From Sphaerochaeta sp. (GTDB taxonomy: Bacteria; Spirochaetota; Spirochaetia; Sphaerochaetales; Sphaerochaetaceae), in assembly GCA_003446545.1 (NCBI GenBank), contig DMAO01000155.1:1-5219 (forward strand): DNA of 5,219 nt. Reading direction: 5' to 3'. Made by a program: the position numbers and the translations under genes. Below, piece after piece: positions 4,758 through 5,219 of this stretch (position 1 is its first letter; every line of letters starts with the position of its first letter). The notes beneath the pieces are model-generated. The model was not told where the DNA came from, searched no databases, and saw only the letters and a list, made by a program, of their open reading frames with translations.

Positions 4758-5219
4758 TGGCACATCCCCAACTCCTGCTTTCCAATCAGCTATGCTTTCG
4801 GTTTTACGCCTTGGAACGTGAGCTCATGGCCGCATACCGTCCCCTCTTGGACCAGTTAGGGCTAACCTATGCCCAGTACATAACCATGCTCTACCTTTGG
4901 GAACATGAGAAGGCTACCGTAGGTCAGCTCTGCTCTGCCCTCAGCCTTGACACAGGGACTGTCTCTCCGCTTTTAAAGCGACTAGAGGGTGCCAAGCTCG
5001 TAGAGAGAAAGCGCCTAATCTCCGATGAACGTACTGTTGAGGTACGATTGACAAGGAAAGGAAAGCTCTTGGAAGACAAGGCCTTGAATATTCCTGAGCA
5101 TATCGCATCTTGTCTGCTTACTAGTAATAAGGATGAACAGGGTGCTAGGTTTACCCTGTTGCAAAAGATTCTTGACGAAACACTTGAACAGCTGAGGACT
5201 ACCAGAAAACAAAGACTTG
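4757..5219 (+). CDS. ohrR: OhrR-type MarR-family organic-peroxide sensor and repressor (3' end missing)
   Basis: The gene starts at ATG 4757-4759, sharing its A with the gpx stop (TGATG), with GAGGGGG (4743-4749) as ribosome site. The 154 codons visible run off the window without a stop; family members are about 145-160 residues, so little is missing. Motifs: LLLSNQLCF with the sensor Cys13, AAYRPLLDQLGLTYAQY with Tyr27 and Tyr38 at the spacings of B. subtilis OhrR Cys15/Tyr29/Tyr40, the winged-helix recognition region LDTGTVSPLLKRLE (64-77), and the wing SDERTVEVRLTRKG (89-102). OhrR is a dimeric repressor released from DNA when the sensor cysteine is oxidised by organic hydroperoxide or hypochlorite. 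A second cysteine, Cys119, lies 106 residues after Cys13, nearly the spacing of the Cys22-Cys127 pair in the two-Cys Xanthomonas OhrR, so an intersubunit disulfide is possible. Cys59 lies in the wHTH region. The likely target is the gpx-ohrR promoter itself; the usual partner gene ohr is not visible. Confidence 0.93.
   Translation, partial: MAHPQLLLSNQLCFRFYALERELMAAYRPLLDQLGLTYAQYITMLYLWEHEKATVGQLCSALSLDTGTVSPLLKRLEGAKLVERKRLISDERTVEVRLTRKGKLLEDKALNIPEHIASCLLTSNKDEQGARFTLLQKILDETLEQLRTTRKQRL

Noticed and set aside
1..5219. CRISPR arrays, tRNA genes, insertion sequences and prophage attachment sites.
   Set aside because: I looked for regularly spaced repeats, tRNA-like cloverleaf segments, transposase motifs and terminal repeats and found none.

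Overview
The window reads as a bacterial chromosomal segment of about 50% GC with dense, short-spaced genes, strong AGGAGG-type ribosome sites and sigma70-type promoters. The mix (long UvsE, YghZ-type aldo/keto reductase, a Cys-type thioredoxin-class glutathione peroxidase and OhrR) would fit an anaerobic or microaerophilic bacterium such as a free-living spirochaete of the Sphaerochaeta type. That placement is an impression from protein style only; no 16S or other marker is present.

Layout, left to right. (1) Bases 1-408, + strand: the 3' part of a conserved hypothetical gene that resembles a papain-like/C39-like cysteine peptidase fold and starts outside the window. (2) Bases 501-2567, - strand: a two-gene operon, uvsE (UV damage endonuclease) followed by a large TspO/MBR-related membrane protein. 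The uvsE stop codon is part of the ribosome site of the second gene, and a clear TTGACA-17-TACACT promoter lies just upstream of uvsE. (3) Bases 2568-2783: a divergent regulatory region with a bulged hairpin in the probable leader of the next gene. (4) Bases 2784-3815, + strand: a YghZ/Gpr aldo/keto reductase, followed by a hairpin terminator. (5) Bases 3816-4215: no intact gene, but a recognisable remnant of an HD-GYP protein cut off just before its HD motif. (6) Bases 4216 to the end, + strand: a very good promoter, a glutathione peroxidase gene and, overlapping its stop codon by one base, an OhrR-type MarR repressor that runs off the right edge.

Taken together the intact genes form a small stress-response neighbourhood: UV-lesion repair with a light/porphyrin/oxygen-associated membrane protein, reactive-aldehyde reduction, and peroxide reduction with its own probable thiol-based sensor. 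The grouping by theme is inference; only the two operons (uvsE-tspO-like and gpx-ohrR) are directly supported by gene spacing. I see no wholly new system. The most informative points are the gpx-ohrR pair with a candidate two-cysteine sensor, the coupled uvsE-TspO pair, and the HD-GYP remnant.
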